Below are positions 46,420 through 59,700 of a stretch of DNA of 64,000 nt, piece by piece. Position 1 is the stretch's first letter. Every line of letters begins with the position of its first letter. Both the position numbers and the translations under genes were made by a program. Origin of the DNA: Anaeramoeba ignava (Eukaryota > Metamonada > Anaeramoebidae); contig JAPDFW010000146.1 in the NCBI GenBank assembly GCA_028826165.1, positions 1-64,000 on the forward strand. Reading direction: 5' to 3'. Under the pieces are notes generated by a model. That model was not told where the DNA came from and ran no database searches. It saw only the letters and a program-made list of their open reading frames with translations.

Positions 46420-48698
46420 TCATTTTTTTTGAGTGACTTGACCAAGTTCATCCAAAATTTCTTGTGGAACCAAAACCAAAGAAGAACTTGAGGATGATTT
46501 CAAAGCATTTGTTAAAGCTCTTAAATATTGAACTGTGATCAAATAATCTGTTGCTTTAACATTCGATTGTTTAATTGCTTCTCTAATAGCAGTAACAGAT
46601 CTTGCTTCAGCTTTAGAAATTAAAATTTTGGATTCTGCAAGACCTTTTGCTTGTTGAATTTGTGAAGTTCTTGATCCTTCAGCAAGTAAAACAATCTATA
46701 AAAAATTTATAAATTAATTTTTTTTTTGTTCCACTTTTTTTTTTATAAAAAAAATTTGTTTCGTTTTTACTTTTGCTGCTGTTCCTCTTGAACGAATAAT
46801 TTCACTTTCTCTTTCTCCATCTGCAAGTAAGATTGTTGCTCTTCTTTCTCTTTCTTCTCGAATTTGATATTCCATAGCTGACAGTATATCATTTGGTGGT
46901 GAAATATTAAATACTTCACATCGATGAATAATAATTCCCCATCGATTTGCATCTCTTTCAATTTGTTGTTTTAATTCAATCTTTTCAAATTTTAATTTTA
47001 ATTTTAATTTTGATTTTGATTTTGATTTTGATTTTGATTTTGATTTTGATTTTGATTTTGAATTTGATTTTGATTTTGATTTTGATTTTGATTTTGATTT
47101 TGATTTTGATTTTGATTTTGATTTTGATTTTGATTTTGATTTTGATTTTGATTTTGATTTTGATTTTGATTTTGATTTTGATTTTGATTTTGAATTTTGA
47201 ATTTTGGATTTTAATATTCATTTTGAATTTGATTTTAATATTAATTTTGATTTTGAATTTGATTTTTTTAATTTACATTAATTAATTCACGAGAAGAAAA
47301 AGATTCATCTAATGTTAAATGAGCCATAATATTCCTTAAACTTGTTTGAGTAAGTAATTCAATTGCATCTGGTAAATTTTGAATTGCATAAACTGCTAAT
47401 TTTGGATCATTAATTTGATAATACTAATTTTGTTTTGAACAAAATAAAATTGATGAAATTTAAAATCATTTTAAAAAAGGAAATATTTGGATAAATAATA
47501 AAAAATAACTAAATTTACAACTAAGGCATCAATTTTAATTGAAACATTATCTCGACTAATAACAGGCTGACTTCCAAATACAATCACATCTAAATTTTGA
47601 ATTTGAATTTGAATTTGATTTTGATTTTGATTTTGAATTTGAATTTGAATTTGAATTTGATTTTGGTTTTGATTTTGATTTTGATTTTGATTTTTGAATT
47701 TGATTTTGATTTTGATTTTGAATTTGATTTTGATTTTGATTTTGATTTTGATTTAAATTTGAATTTTCATTTAAATTTTGATTTTGATTTTGAAATTTGA
47801 TTTTGATTTTGATTTTGAATTTTGATTTTCATTTTCATTTTGATTTTGATTTTGATTTTGATTTTGATTTTGATTTTGATTTTGATTTTGATTTTGATTT
47901 TGATTTTGATTTTGATTTTGATTTTGATTTTGATTTTGATTTTGATTTTGATTTTGATTTTGATTTTGATTTGATTTTGAATTTGATTTTTTTGATTTTG
48001 ATTTTGATTTTGATTTTGATTTTGATTTTGATTTTGATTTTGATTTTGATTTTGATTTTGATTTTGATTTTTGAATTTTAATTTTGATTTTGATTTTGAT
48101 TTTGATTTTGATTTTGATTTTGATTTTGATTTTGATTTGATTTTGATTTTGATTTTGATTTTGATTTTGATTTTGATTTTGATTTTGATTTTGATTTTGA
48201 TTTTGATTTTGATTTTGATTTTGATTTTGATTTTGAATTTGATTTTGATTTTGATTTTGATTTTGATTTTGATTTTGATTTTGATTTTGATTTTGATTTT
48301 GATTTTGATTTTAATTTTGATTTTAATTTTGATTTTAATTTTGATTTTGATTTTGATTTTGATTTTGATTTTGATTTTGATTATTAAAATGATTCCAAAA
48401 AAACAAAACAAATACGTTCTCTCATATCAACTCTATCAGTTTGTTCACGAACAATAACAGAGTAATTATTAGAAGTAGTAGGATATCTCCAATGAATTTT
48501 TCTTGGAGAATCAATAAAAGGAACAAGAAGATGAGCACCAGGAAGTAAAGTTTTCTTATATTTTCCCCATCTTTCCAAAATCATAACTTCAGAATGTCTT
48601 ACAACTCTACAACATTTTGCAACCATAATCCAAATCACCAGTAATACAATAAAAAGTGCTACATATCCTCCAACCCAAGCGCCTATTGGATCTGACAT
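46420..48698 (-). CDS. Stomatin-like SPFH/band-7 membrane protein, five exons
   Basis: Exons 48416-48698, 47519-47589, 47277-47423, 46771-46980 and 46420-46695, phase-consistent, giving 328 residues. The N-terminal membrane segment YVALFIVLLVIWIMVAKCC is followed by SEVMILERWGKYKKTLLPGA, GSQPVISRDNVSIKIDALV, YYQINDPKLAVYAIQNLPDA, then the Glu/Arg/Ala-rich SPFH helix (YQIREERERRATILLADGER) and a C-terminal helix. This matches stomatin/SLP-2/paraslipin proteins, which scaffold membrane domains; here it is probably inserted in a membrane facing the cytosol. Intron 1 (826 bp) and intron 3 (296 bp) are filled by TTTTGA hexamers. The gene is intact. Confidence 0.9.
46981..47276. repeat. TTTTGA hexamer intron
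   Basis: Intron 3 of the stomatin-like gene: (TTTTGA)n on the + strand with two interruptions. The acceptor is at 46981-46982 and the donor GTAAAT ends at 47276. Confidence 0.85.
47590..48415. repeat. TTTTGA hexamer intron, about 800 bp
   Basis: Intron 1 of the stomatin-like gene, almost entirely TTTTGA with GAATTT variants at the acceptor-proximal end (47600-47660). Acceptor TTTAG at 47590, donor GTATTT at 48415. DFDFDF, ILILIL and NQNQ frames within it are shadows. Confidence 0.85.
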
Positions 48699-48960
48699 TT
48701 TAAATTATTGAATAATTAATAATAATAATAAAAAATAAAAAGAAAAATTTGAATAATTAAAAATAAAATTAAAAAATAAATTGAAAATCAAAAAAAAATG
48801 AATTTAAAAAATATTAATGAAAAAAATTTATTTTAATTTAATCAGGCAAAAAGAACATTAAATGAACCTTTTTTATTTTATTTTATTTTTCTTCTTTTTA
48901 TTTTTTCTTCTTTTTTTCATTTTTTTTTTCATTTTTTTCTTTGTTATTAAAATTTAAAAT

Positions 48961-50659
48961 ATGAGTTGGAAATATAAAAAAAAACATAAAAAAAGAAAAT
49001 CTATTTTTGATAATAAAACTGATTTTTTAATTCTTGATTATGCTAAAAAATCTCGTAAAAATATTAACTCAATTAAACCAAAAAATAACCCCCAAAAAAG
49101 AAATTTCTGGAAAAATGCTTCAAAAATTCCTCAATTTAACAATTTTACTGCTGAGACTTTATTTCAACGTTATCAACATTTAGTTAAATTCCAAAATCAA
49201 AATCAAAACCAATTTGAAAATCAAAATCAAAATCAAAACCAATTTGAAAATCAAAATGAAAATCAAAACCAATTTGAAAATGAAAATGAAAATCAAAATA
49301 AATTTGAAAATGAATTTGAAAATGAAAATCAAAATAAATTTGAAAATGAATTTGAAAATGAAAATCAAAATAAATTTGAAAATGAAAATGAAAATGAAAA
49401 TGAAAATGAAAACCAAAATCAATTTGAAAATCAAAATGAAAATCAAAATCAATTTGAAAATGAAAATGAAAATCAAAATCAATTTGAAAATCAATTTGAA
49501 AATGAAAATCAATTTGAAAATCAATTTGAAAATGAAAATCAATTTGAAAATCAAAATGAATTTGAAAATCAAAATCAATTTCAAAATCAAAATCAAATTG
49601 AAAATAAAAATAAAAATCAAAATAAAAATAAAAATGAATTTGAAAATCAAAATCAAAATCAAAATCAAAATCAATTTGAAAATGAAAATGAAAATGAAAA
49701 CCAAAATCAAATTGAAAATAAATTTGAAAATCAAAATCAATTTGAAAATGAAAATCAAAATCAAAATCAAAATCAAAATCAAAATCAATTTGAAAATAAA
49801 TTTGAAAATCAAAACCAATTTGAAAATCAAAATCAAAATCAAAATGAAAATCAAAATCAAAATAAAAATAAAAATCAAAATCAATTTGAAAATCAAAATC
49901 AAAATCAATTTGAAAATGAAAATCAAAATCAAAATCAAAATCAAAATCAAAATGAAAATGAAAATCAAAATGAAAATCAATTTGAAAATCAATTTGAAAA
50001 TGAAAATGAAAATGAAAATCAATTTGAAAATAAAAATCAAAATCAATTTGAAAATGAAAATGAAAATTATTTTATAAAACAATTTCAAAATCAATTTAAA
50101 AATCAAAATCAAAATCACTTTTCAGAACAAAATTTAGATCCTTTACAATTTTTAACAAAATTAAATCAAAATCAATTTCAAAAATCAAAATGAAAATCAA
50201 AATGAAAATCAAAATGAAAATAAACATTCAGTTAGTAAAATTTTAGATTCGATTCTTGATAGTGGATTAATTTCAAATTCAGAATATTTTCGAGAATGTT
50301 CAAAAAATGAGGAATATTCAGAAAATAAAACAAACACTTTAGATTTATCAAACTCAGAAACAAAATCAGAGAATCGAACTCAAATATTAACATTTTTTTT
50401 AGATTTAGTTCGACTTTTAGGAATTCCTTCAGAAGTTGGAGTTTATTGTTTGTTTGTTACATCTTGTCAAATTGATTCTGCACTTAAATTACTTTTTAAT
50501 CAAGCTGAACCAAAAGATATTTGGACAACAGCAGATGATATTTATCTTCATGCACATCCAGACAAACTTGATCAATTAATAGAATCTAAAGGAGAAAAGA
50601 ATGTGAGAAATCGAATCCATTTTTTAAGTGAATTTAAGAAAAATGAAAAAGAGAAATGA
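48961..50659 (+). CDS. Rap1-like telomere-associated protein with NQ/E linker, one frame break
   Basis: ATG at 48961, TGA at 50657-50659; about 565 residues after removing one extra A near 50180. The N-terminus has a Myb/SANT-like helical segment (TDFLILDYAKKSRKNINSI ... NFWKNASKIPQFNNFTAETL, FQRYQHLVK) resembling the Rap1 Myb domain. A linker of about 310 residues of NQNQFENEN repeats follows. The C-terminus carries VTSCQIDSALKLLFNQ and IWTTADDIYLHAHPDKLDQL, then NVRNRIHFL, which resembles the Rap1/TERF2IP C-terminal domain (W(T/S)xxDDxxL...NVxxRxxFL). Rap1 proteins bind telomeric partners or DNA. I see no BRCT domain. The identification rests on motif recall and needs a profile search. It is convergent with the BEACH gene, 82 bp away. 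Confidence 0.68.
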
Positions 50660-50741
50660 AAAGAAAAAATTTATTTGCTTTTTATTGATTAAAAATTATT
50701 AATTAAAAAATATCGATTAAAAACTCCATTTTAAAAAAGTC

Positions 50742-53700
50742 TTATTTTTCCTTCCCTAATTCAATTGCCAAAATAGCCAATCTTCCATCAGATAAACCAG
50801 CAATTAAAAATTGTTCATTATTTGAAAAAGATAATGAAAAAATTGAACTTTTCAAATTGATATTGGAAACAACAACAAGATCAAAAAAGTTCCAAATAAG
50901 AAGACTCCCATCAAGACATCCAGTAACAAGATAAGAAGCATCAGAAGTGAGCTGCCAATCCAAAACAGGGGAACTAACAGAAGCACTTTTCAAAAATTTC
51001 CCATTCAAACTAAAAATTCTTATTAAAAGATCACTTGAGTAAATCATAAAAAGACCATCTGGAGAAATTTTGACCAAATAGATTTCAACGGGGGAATCAG
51101 AAACATAAACGGAGCGAACATAACGGCCACGACGAACGGTATGAACAATGCAACTTCCGTCCTTTGAGCCGCTAATAACAAGATCAAGATCAAGACTGAT
51201 CGCAAGACAAGTCACGACGTCATCATGGCCGTAAAGCACATGTTTGGGTGTTTGCGAAACGGAGCGTGATTTCATATCAAACGACCATATGATGACGGTG
51301 GTGTCTTTGGACCCAGTGGCAAGAATGTGGTCGGTTGAGTTAAATCCTAGAGCCAAACATGTCACAACGTCTTTGTGTCGAACAACGCTCTGAGTCACTC
51401 GAGCACTTTCAATGGTTGATAGCTTGAAGGAATCATCCCAGTATCCACAGCTGAACAAACGTTGCGCACTTTGTGAGTATTCAAAGCAATTTGCAAAGCG
51501 AGTAAGATCATAAGCAAAAGTGACACCCATTGATTTTTGATTTTCTGATAAGGAATGATCCAATTCAAAACTAAAAGGATTTGACTGAACTTTGAGATCG
51601 TTGGGTGTCCAACGATATAATCCCAGAACACGCGCACGATCAAGAATGAGAACAGAGTCCGGGATGCCGAGATACGATAAATAACGTGAATGTTGAATAA
51701 ATTTGACATGAATCAAAGAATTTTTTGCGATTGTAATAAAATATAATTTGAGTAACGGAAAATTTTTCTCTGCAAAATATATCGGGGGAAGATTGGCTTC
51801 CTCGCGAGTATTTCGACGGGGATGCGGCCGCCGAAGAAGTTGAGTTGGTGTTTGTCCGAAACTTTCGATTTGAGTTTCAATAGCGAGTCTTTCGCTTTCA
51901 TCGTTAATTGCATCAATATTGACAGTTTTTTCATATGTAAGATAATAGAATAAATTTCCTGCTCGGATTGCTTCTTCGCCTTGTTGTTTGTAACCGAAAA
52001 TGAGGTCGATCCATTTGTGTAGATTTGAGGAAATGTATTCGCTTTCAAGTGCAAGTCGGTTGATGTGCACAAATTCTTCTGCACTTTTCGCCCATTTCGG
52101 TAGAATGCAATCATTTAGTTCTTGTTTGTCTTGCCGTTTTCCAAGCGCAAAGTTGTTCTGGTTTTCAAGAAATTCCGGGAAATAGAAAAATTCTGGGATT
52201 AGTTCTTTTACATCAGATGTGCTTGTCATACAATTTCTCCATGTTTCTGGAAGTGAATGAAACATTCTATCTGCTCTATCGAATTTTCCATCGTTGAGTT
52301 TGATAAAAAGAGTTGTGAATGGTTCACATCTTACGAGATAGGAAACAACGATACCTTTTAAAAATATTATTAAATATTAATAAATATTAAATATTAAATA
52401 TTAAATTAAATATTAAATATTAAATATTAATAAATATTAAATATTAAATAATAATAAATATTATTAAATATTAAATATTAAATATTAAATATTAAATATT
52501 ATTAAATATTAAATATTAAATATTATTAAATATTAAATATTAAATATTAAATATTAAATATTATTAAATATTAAATAATAAATATTAAATAATAAATATT
52601 AAATATTAATTATTAAATAATAAATATTAATAAATATTAAATAATAAATATTAAATATTAAATAATAAATATTAAATATTAATTATTAAAATAAATATTA
52701 ACCAGCATTCGAATAATGTGACCCATAATAAAAAGGTGGAACAATCTGATCAGGATCTACAAAAGTCTCATATCTCTTCTTAAAATAAAGAAATCTCTCA
52801 GGATTCAATGCACCAATAGGCTTCGACAAATCTCGATACACAGAAGGATTAGAAAGATCAATATTTGTTGATTCATAATCGGAAATAACCCACGGAAAAA
52901 TAGGATATTGAGAAATATCATTATATGTTCTCCCAGCAATCGTGTTCAACAACATCAAATAATCAAAATTAGTAATAAGTCGCTTTTGCCATAAAAGAGA
53001 TATATCCGATTTCTTAAACCACTCTTCAGCACTCCCTGTTGAAATATCGAAATTTTGCTTATTCGGGACTAAATTCAAAATTTTGGAATAAATTTTATCC
53101 CGATCTTTTTTGTCGAAATTCAGAAAGAAATTTGTTCTGTCTTTTAGAAATATCTCAATTCCAGACTGTCGGAGTTGATATCTGCGCTTATAAACGAAAA
53201 GAATATCCTTCAATTTCCAAGAATAGTCATTTCCAATGCTCATTTTTTGCTGGATATTCAGATTTGATGTTGTTTCGTTAAATTCAGAATTCTGTTTCAC
53301 AAAAAAATCAAGCGAAATATTAGTAATTTCAAGTATTCCTGATATCTTTTTCAGCGGAGAAATCAACTCGCATTGCCGACTTTCGATAATAATCTTTTTT
53401 TCAAACAAATCATTCTCATTTTGTTCTTTATCCTGATTTTGATCATAATCTTCATCCTTTGATTTCGGATGATTTTTGACTTGATCTTTCAGCAAGTAAG
53501 AAATCATCTGGATCTTGCGACATGCCAAGAGAAACACGAGAAAGTTTCTCTTTGGCGTCTTTTGAAAGATTTAAGTCTGTCGCTTGGTTCATTGTTTGCG
53601 CGAATTTGGGATTAATTTTGGGATCCAAAGAAGCATCTAAATGGTTATCAAAATGGAAATTTGGTTTCAATTTGCGTCTACGACGACATGAGTCCTCTGT

Positions 53701-56700
53701 TTTATCAAGCTTCCATCTCATACTATTCTGCTCTTCTTTTGTGAGCGGATTTCCCCACACACCACGCTCATTCATCGACTCTCTGAGCATCCATCGCAAT
53801 TTGCGGAATGCAAAACGAAGTTTTTTCTGGAATTCTTCAGAAAGTCTTGAAATTCCAAGGCTTTCCTGAGCTATCAAGTTCTTGAATTGCGTCAAAAGCT
53901 CTTTGTATCGCGCTCCAAATGATGATCTTCCATCGAGCGCTTCTTGGTTCATTTTCGATTTTATAACTGGGAGAGTCGAATCAAGTCGCGACTCTAAAAA
54001 TTTGACTTGATTTTTCCAAAATTGCTCAACTCTTCCGTTACTAGGAAAAATTATATGTTCAATAGTAAAATCCCAACTTGGCTGACTGAAAACATCCCGT
54101 AAATAATGCGCTCCTGATACTTTAAATGGTGAATCCTTTGGTTTCAACGGCAGTATTTGTTTGCCAGATGAATCGCGGAAAATCAATTGGAAAAAATGAT
54201 AAAATTGCTGAATCAAAGTTTTCAAAATACTCAATAAAATTGACTCAATAGGATCAACTTGAAGTCGCATTTTTTTCGCCATTTCTTGCTTGAAAAGTGT
54301 CACTTTTTTGTTGCGACTTCCCACTTGATGTGGATTATTGACTGTTTTTGTTGGTTGTTCTTTTGTTATACATTCAGAAAGTGTTTTAAAAAGAGACGAG
54401 AAAACTTGCAAAATTTCGTCTTGATGCCGCGTTAAAAATGGCACATCTTGAGGAATCGCTTGTGTAAAAAATGTCTGAAATTTATCTGCAAATCCTTGTG
54501 ATCCAAAAATTTCTGGCATTTGAACCACTATTGAACAAAGATGAAATACTGAGTTAATACATCCTGGATATAATGATTTATCTTTGAATTTGTATTTTCC
54601 GTTTCGGTACAAATAGCTTGGAAATTATCAAAAAATCGAAAACTTTATCAACAATATATCCATCTTCCCATACAGTTTTTGCTTTGGAAGTATAAATTCT
54701 CTTTCCGTATTGCAACTTGAGTTTTGTATCAATTGAATCAAATTGAGATGTATAAACTGGGAAATTTTTTTCGTTTTTTGAATTTGAATTTAAATTTAAA
54801 TTTAAATTTGAATTTAAATTGGAATCTGAATTGGAATTTAATTTTGAATTTAATTTTAAAATTATATTTGGTTCAGAATTTGATTTTAAATTTAAATTTA
54901 AATTTAGATTCTGATTCTCATTTTCTGACTCATAAACTTCCTTCTTAATTTTGCGCAAATTTTTGTTTTCATCTGCACTTGATCTTTCCTTTTTTTCTTT
55001 CAACATTTTCACATGGAACAAAATGGAATTATGAACAATTCGAATAAAATCAAACATGTTTTCAAGCATTGGTTGTGGGAGAGTATCATGCAAATCCGGA
55101 CTTGGAGATTTAGATTCAAAGAACTCTATAAGTATCACTAAAGAGTCGTAAATGATTCTTCGCGAAATAGCATGCTGATACTTGCGATCTTTATAGCTAT
55201 AGACCTGAATTGTTGATAACAAATAAAAAAAATTGCGTGCACCGCTTGGGTTGTATTGGAAATGATGCAAATTTACTACTCTCAAAATTTCCAACCCAAT
55301 ATCGGATATTTGCATTGTAATGGACTGCTCTTCTTGAATTTCATTCAAAACATTTTCATTCGTTTTGTCTTCTTCATTAAGGAAGTAATTGTGAGAAAAT
55401 ATCTTCTCAAATTTTATGATAGATTCACAATCAATAAGCTCAATTAAAAATCTTTCAATATTATTCACATTTACAAAAATGCAGCAATTAAAAAATTGGT
55501 TTTGAAGTAATTTAAACAAATTTTGCAGCGCAACAAGGATAATTTTTGTTGGGTATTTCTTGCCAAATCTCAGCAAAGTTCTGATCACAGAAGGTCTTAA
55601 CAATTTGACAATTGTTCCATCTTTTAAATCATCAATTTTTTCGTTATCCCATTTGCATTCGAATCCCGTAAGTATTTCAAAAAGAATGCATAATATCCGT
55701 TTTGTGCAGGAATATTGCAACAGAATAGTATCGATAGCGATGTATCGATTCTCACTATCGAACCATGTTTTGAATTTTTTGATTGGTGTTGTATTTGATA
55801 AATGCCACATATCGAGTGTGCATAAAATTTGTAAAGAATTCTCTCTGACTTCTGCATTTTCGCAATCTAAAAGCACAACAAATGGGTCCATAAAGCCGCA
55901 TTGCAACCAGATATCCATGTAGTGATCAGGAAACAATTTCGGCATTTTGCGGAATACTTTATCAAGCATAGCAAGTAAATCAGCAATGTTTTCTTTGTGC
56001 TTAGCCAATGAGCATTCCGCAATAATACATTTGATTGAATGAGGAGATGAATCCTGCTCAATCAATTGAGAAATAAGTTCCATGATGTTTTTCCGAAGAG
56101 CCAAAATTTGTTGTTGATTTGGTCTTTTCCCAATCACAACTCCTGTTGCAAAATCATGTTTTTGTTCTTTTTTTTGTTGTTCGCCAATAGATTCTGTTTC
56201 AGGAATAATATAGTAAAAAGTCCTTGCAATATATAACACATCTTCAATCGAAATTATACTTGAAGGAGGTGCTTGTTCTTTTACAAATTCTTTTAAGATT
56301 GTGAAAAATTCTTTCTGAATTTCAAAATCATGTGTAAATCCAAATTGAAAATCGAAGAAGAAAATGAGAAATCATCCCAGAAAGAAATTCTTCGTTACTA
56401 ATGCTATTTAAGATTCTAGATATCACTTTCATAATATCAGATGTAATATAACCTGGGTTAAGTAAGTTAAATATTTGTCCAAGAAGAGAGAATCCTGATG
56501 ATCTAATTATATCTTCTTGAATTGTGAAATTTTCAATTACAAGATCAGCAATTAAGTCAAATATTTTAAAGCATATTATTTGTGGAGAAGTTTCATTTTG
56601 ATTTTCATTTTCATTTAAATTTTGATTTTGATTTTGATTTTGATTTTGATTTAAATTTGAATTTTCATTTAAATTTTCATTTAAATTTAAATTTGAATTT

Positions 56701-59700
56701 TGATTTTGATTTTGATTTTGATTTTGATTTTGATTTTGATTTTGATTTTGGATTTTGATTTTCATTTTGATTTTGATTTAAATTTGAATTTTCATTTAAA
56801 TTTTCATTTAAATTTAAATTATGATTGTTAATCAACGTAACAAAAAATGGAAAAAGCACTTTGATTCCTCCAAGACAATTAATAACATCAGGAAAGTTCC
56901 TTGTTACACAACGAAACATTGATATAGATTTTGCATCAGTATTAGTACTTGATGATACAGCTTGATTATAAGCAAACTCAAGATCACATGCTTTTGAATT
57001 AAAATTAAGAAAACTTTTACTGTAAATATTACTAATTGAATACATCTTAACTGATTGCTTCCTAGTTATACATCCTTCAGATCGATTTTCTCGATCTCTT
57101 AAATCTTTAATAGTTGATTTTTTCTTTGAATCATATTTTTGTTTTTCTATTTTTTTCATCAATTTCGAATTATTTTGTTCGTTATTTGGAAAATCATTTG
57201 ATAATAATTCTCGACTTATTTTTTCTTTTTTTTGTGTTAAATTTGGAGATGAATAATAAATAGTTGAAATTTCTTCATCTGTGACAACATCTTCCAAAAA
57301 ATAAATTGCGCCCATTTGACCAAAAAATGGATTTTCTCGATAAATACAAAGATCTACTTTTGGCGAAACAATCAAGTAATTTGATCCTATTTTATTTTTA
57401 CTCAAGTAATCTTGGAAAATTGGAGATTTTGCATCGATACTTGAAACACAAAATCCATCAATATAAAGTTTTATTTTGGATTTCTTCTCTGGTGTTTGGG
57501 TAAGTGCAAGAAAAATCCATTTTTTGGATTCAATTTCTTCTTCAAATTTATGAAGAAAAACTTCTCCAATTTGTGTGGCTATTTTAATAACAATATTTGC
57601 TGTTTTATCATTTGGATCCTTGTCATTTGGATCAAAAAACAATTCAATTCCATGTCCTTTTTCTGTTAAAAAACTAAATATTCTTGGTTGATATTTGATG
57701 TTATTTTGTGTATTATCATTAAAAGATTCAACACGAATCCAAGTGAAAAATGTGTATCCTTTTGAAGAAGGCCAATTATCAATTTTTGGGATTACAAGAT
57801 TTGAAGAGATTCCATTAAAACCAAAGAATGCCTTAATTTTAAATTTATAAATGAATTTTAATTTTAAATTTTATAAATGAATTTTAAATTTATAAATGAA
57901 TTTTAATTTTAAATTTATAAATGAATTTTAATTTTATAAATGAATTTTAAATTTATAAATGAATTTTAAATTTATAAATGAATTTTAAATTTATAAATGA
58001 ATTTTTAATTTATAAATGAATTTTGATTTTTACACCAGAATTAATAGATTCTTCTTGACACATTTTCTGAATCCCTGTAAGAAAAAGTGACATATAAATA
58101 AGTTGATTTTGTTGTGGAACATTTTTAAACGTTCGGAAAAAATATTTCAATTCAGGAACAGTCAATCTATAAGAACCAAGAAGTGAAAAAAAATTAACAG
58201 AATAATCTGCAATTTTTGAGAAGGAATGCTTCGAGAAAATATCTGCAAATATTGGGACAATTCCAGCTTCGCAACAACACCAAGTATTATGAGTTGATTT
58301 GCGACAAATATGAAGAAAAGTATGCAAAATATTACTAAAAAGTTTCATGTCACTTGATTTGGAAAAAATATTAAAAATCAACGAAACAATATCAGGATTT
58401 TGAATCAAGAAATTCTTTCTCAAATGGAATTTCCCCTTATAAACAAGCATATTGCAAAGTGTTTTGTAGAGATCTTTACTTGGATTTCCATTATAATAAT
58501 TAGATAATAATTGACCAAACTTTTTATATCCAAAATTCTGCTTAAATATTTTTGTTGATTTAAAGTTGTTTCTAAGAAGTTCTTGAACAAAGTCCACAAC
58601 AAACATGATAAATTCTTTGTCAATCTTTTCGCTATTTTGCGATTTAATTAATTCTTCAACATTTTGCAATGCTCCTGATTTTATAAAGAGAACTTGAAGT
58701 GGATCCTGTTTATTCTGGATACACAATGTTGACAATCGAAGTAGATTTTTCAAAGTGATTGAATTTGCTGATATCTTATTCCTGTCCTCTTTGCGTTTTG
58801 GTTTGTGAATTTTATGGAGAAAGAAAGTGATCATGTCTAAAAAATTTTTGAGAAATTTTGATTGTTGTTCGTTTTCCACTTCTCTAATAAAAGACGATAT
58901 GAAATGACTTGAATAGCCTTTTGGTTTGGTTTTCCAAAAGTAGATCTCTCAGCATAATTGGGGTTGTATCGTCTCCAAGCGCTTGTTTTCTAATATCATC
59001 AATAGAAAATAAAACGCAAAATGAATCAAATAATTCATATCTAATTTTATGAAACACTTTTGGATCAAATGGAAAGGATGTTTTTATATCCTTCTTCATA
59101 TATTTCCTTTGAATCAAATGGAAACGACGTATTTCTGCTGATATTTTGCTAATAAAATTAAGAGAAACAAGTGATTTTTTTGTTCTTCTTGGATTGGATA
59201 TTAAAATTTTCATTAAAAGATCTAAAACCTCATGTTTTATTTGAAGATCATCTTGATATTTTTCAAACATTTCAATTAGACATGTGCATTCAGATAAATT
59301 CGGTTTATCTTTGCGTGATGCAGTATTATAAACAAACTTCTGGAAAAATATCTTTTTGGATTGAAAACATTCAGAATGTGATTTTGATAAATGAACATTC
59401 TTTTTCGTTTTAAAAAGTGAATATAAACAAATCAATCAATAAATAAATAAATAAATAAAAACAAGATTGATTATTTTTTTTTTGTTTGATTTAAAGATCA
59501 TCAAAAGATTGGAAATGATTTTGTGAAGAGAAAATAAAAAATTATACTTCAAATTGAGGAGAATGCCAGAAAGCTTGAGAAAATAGAATATTCCAAACTG
59601 TTTTTTTTGTTAAGATATTTCTTATATCAAAAGCTCCAACTTTCAGAAGTAATTCAAGAATAAAAAATTGTAATTCTGGGGAAATAAATGTAAAAAACAG

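Noticed and set aside
47590-48415. Frames of 90-210 residues in DFDF, ILIL, IKIK or NQNQ form
   Set aside because: Intron hexamer repeat read in all frames; the stomatin exons splice precisely around it.
49180-50118. Opposite-strand frame with IFIFIFKLI runs over the Rap1-like gene
   Set aside because: Antisense of NQ/NE hexamers; the + strand frame has non-repeat ends with recognisable motifs.
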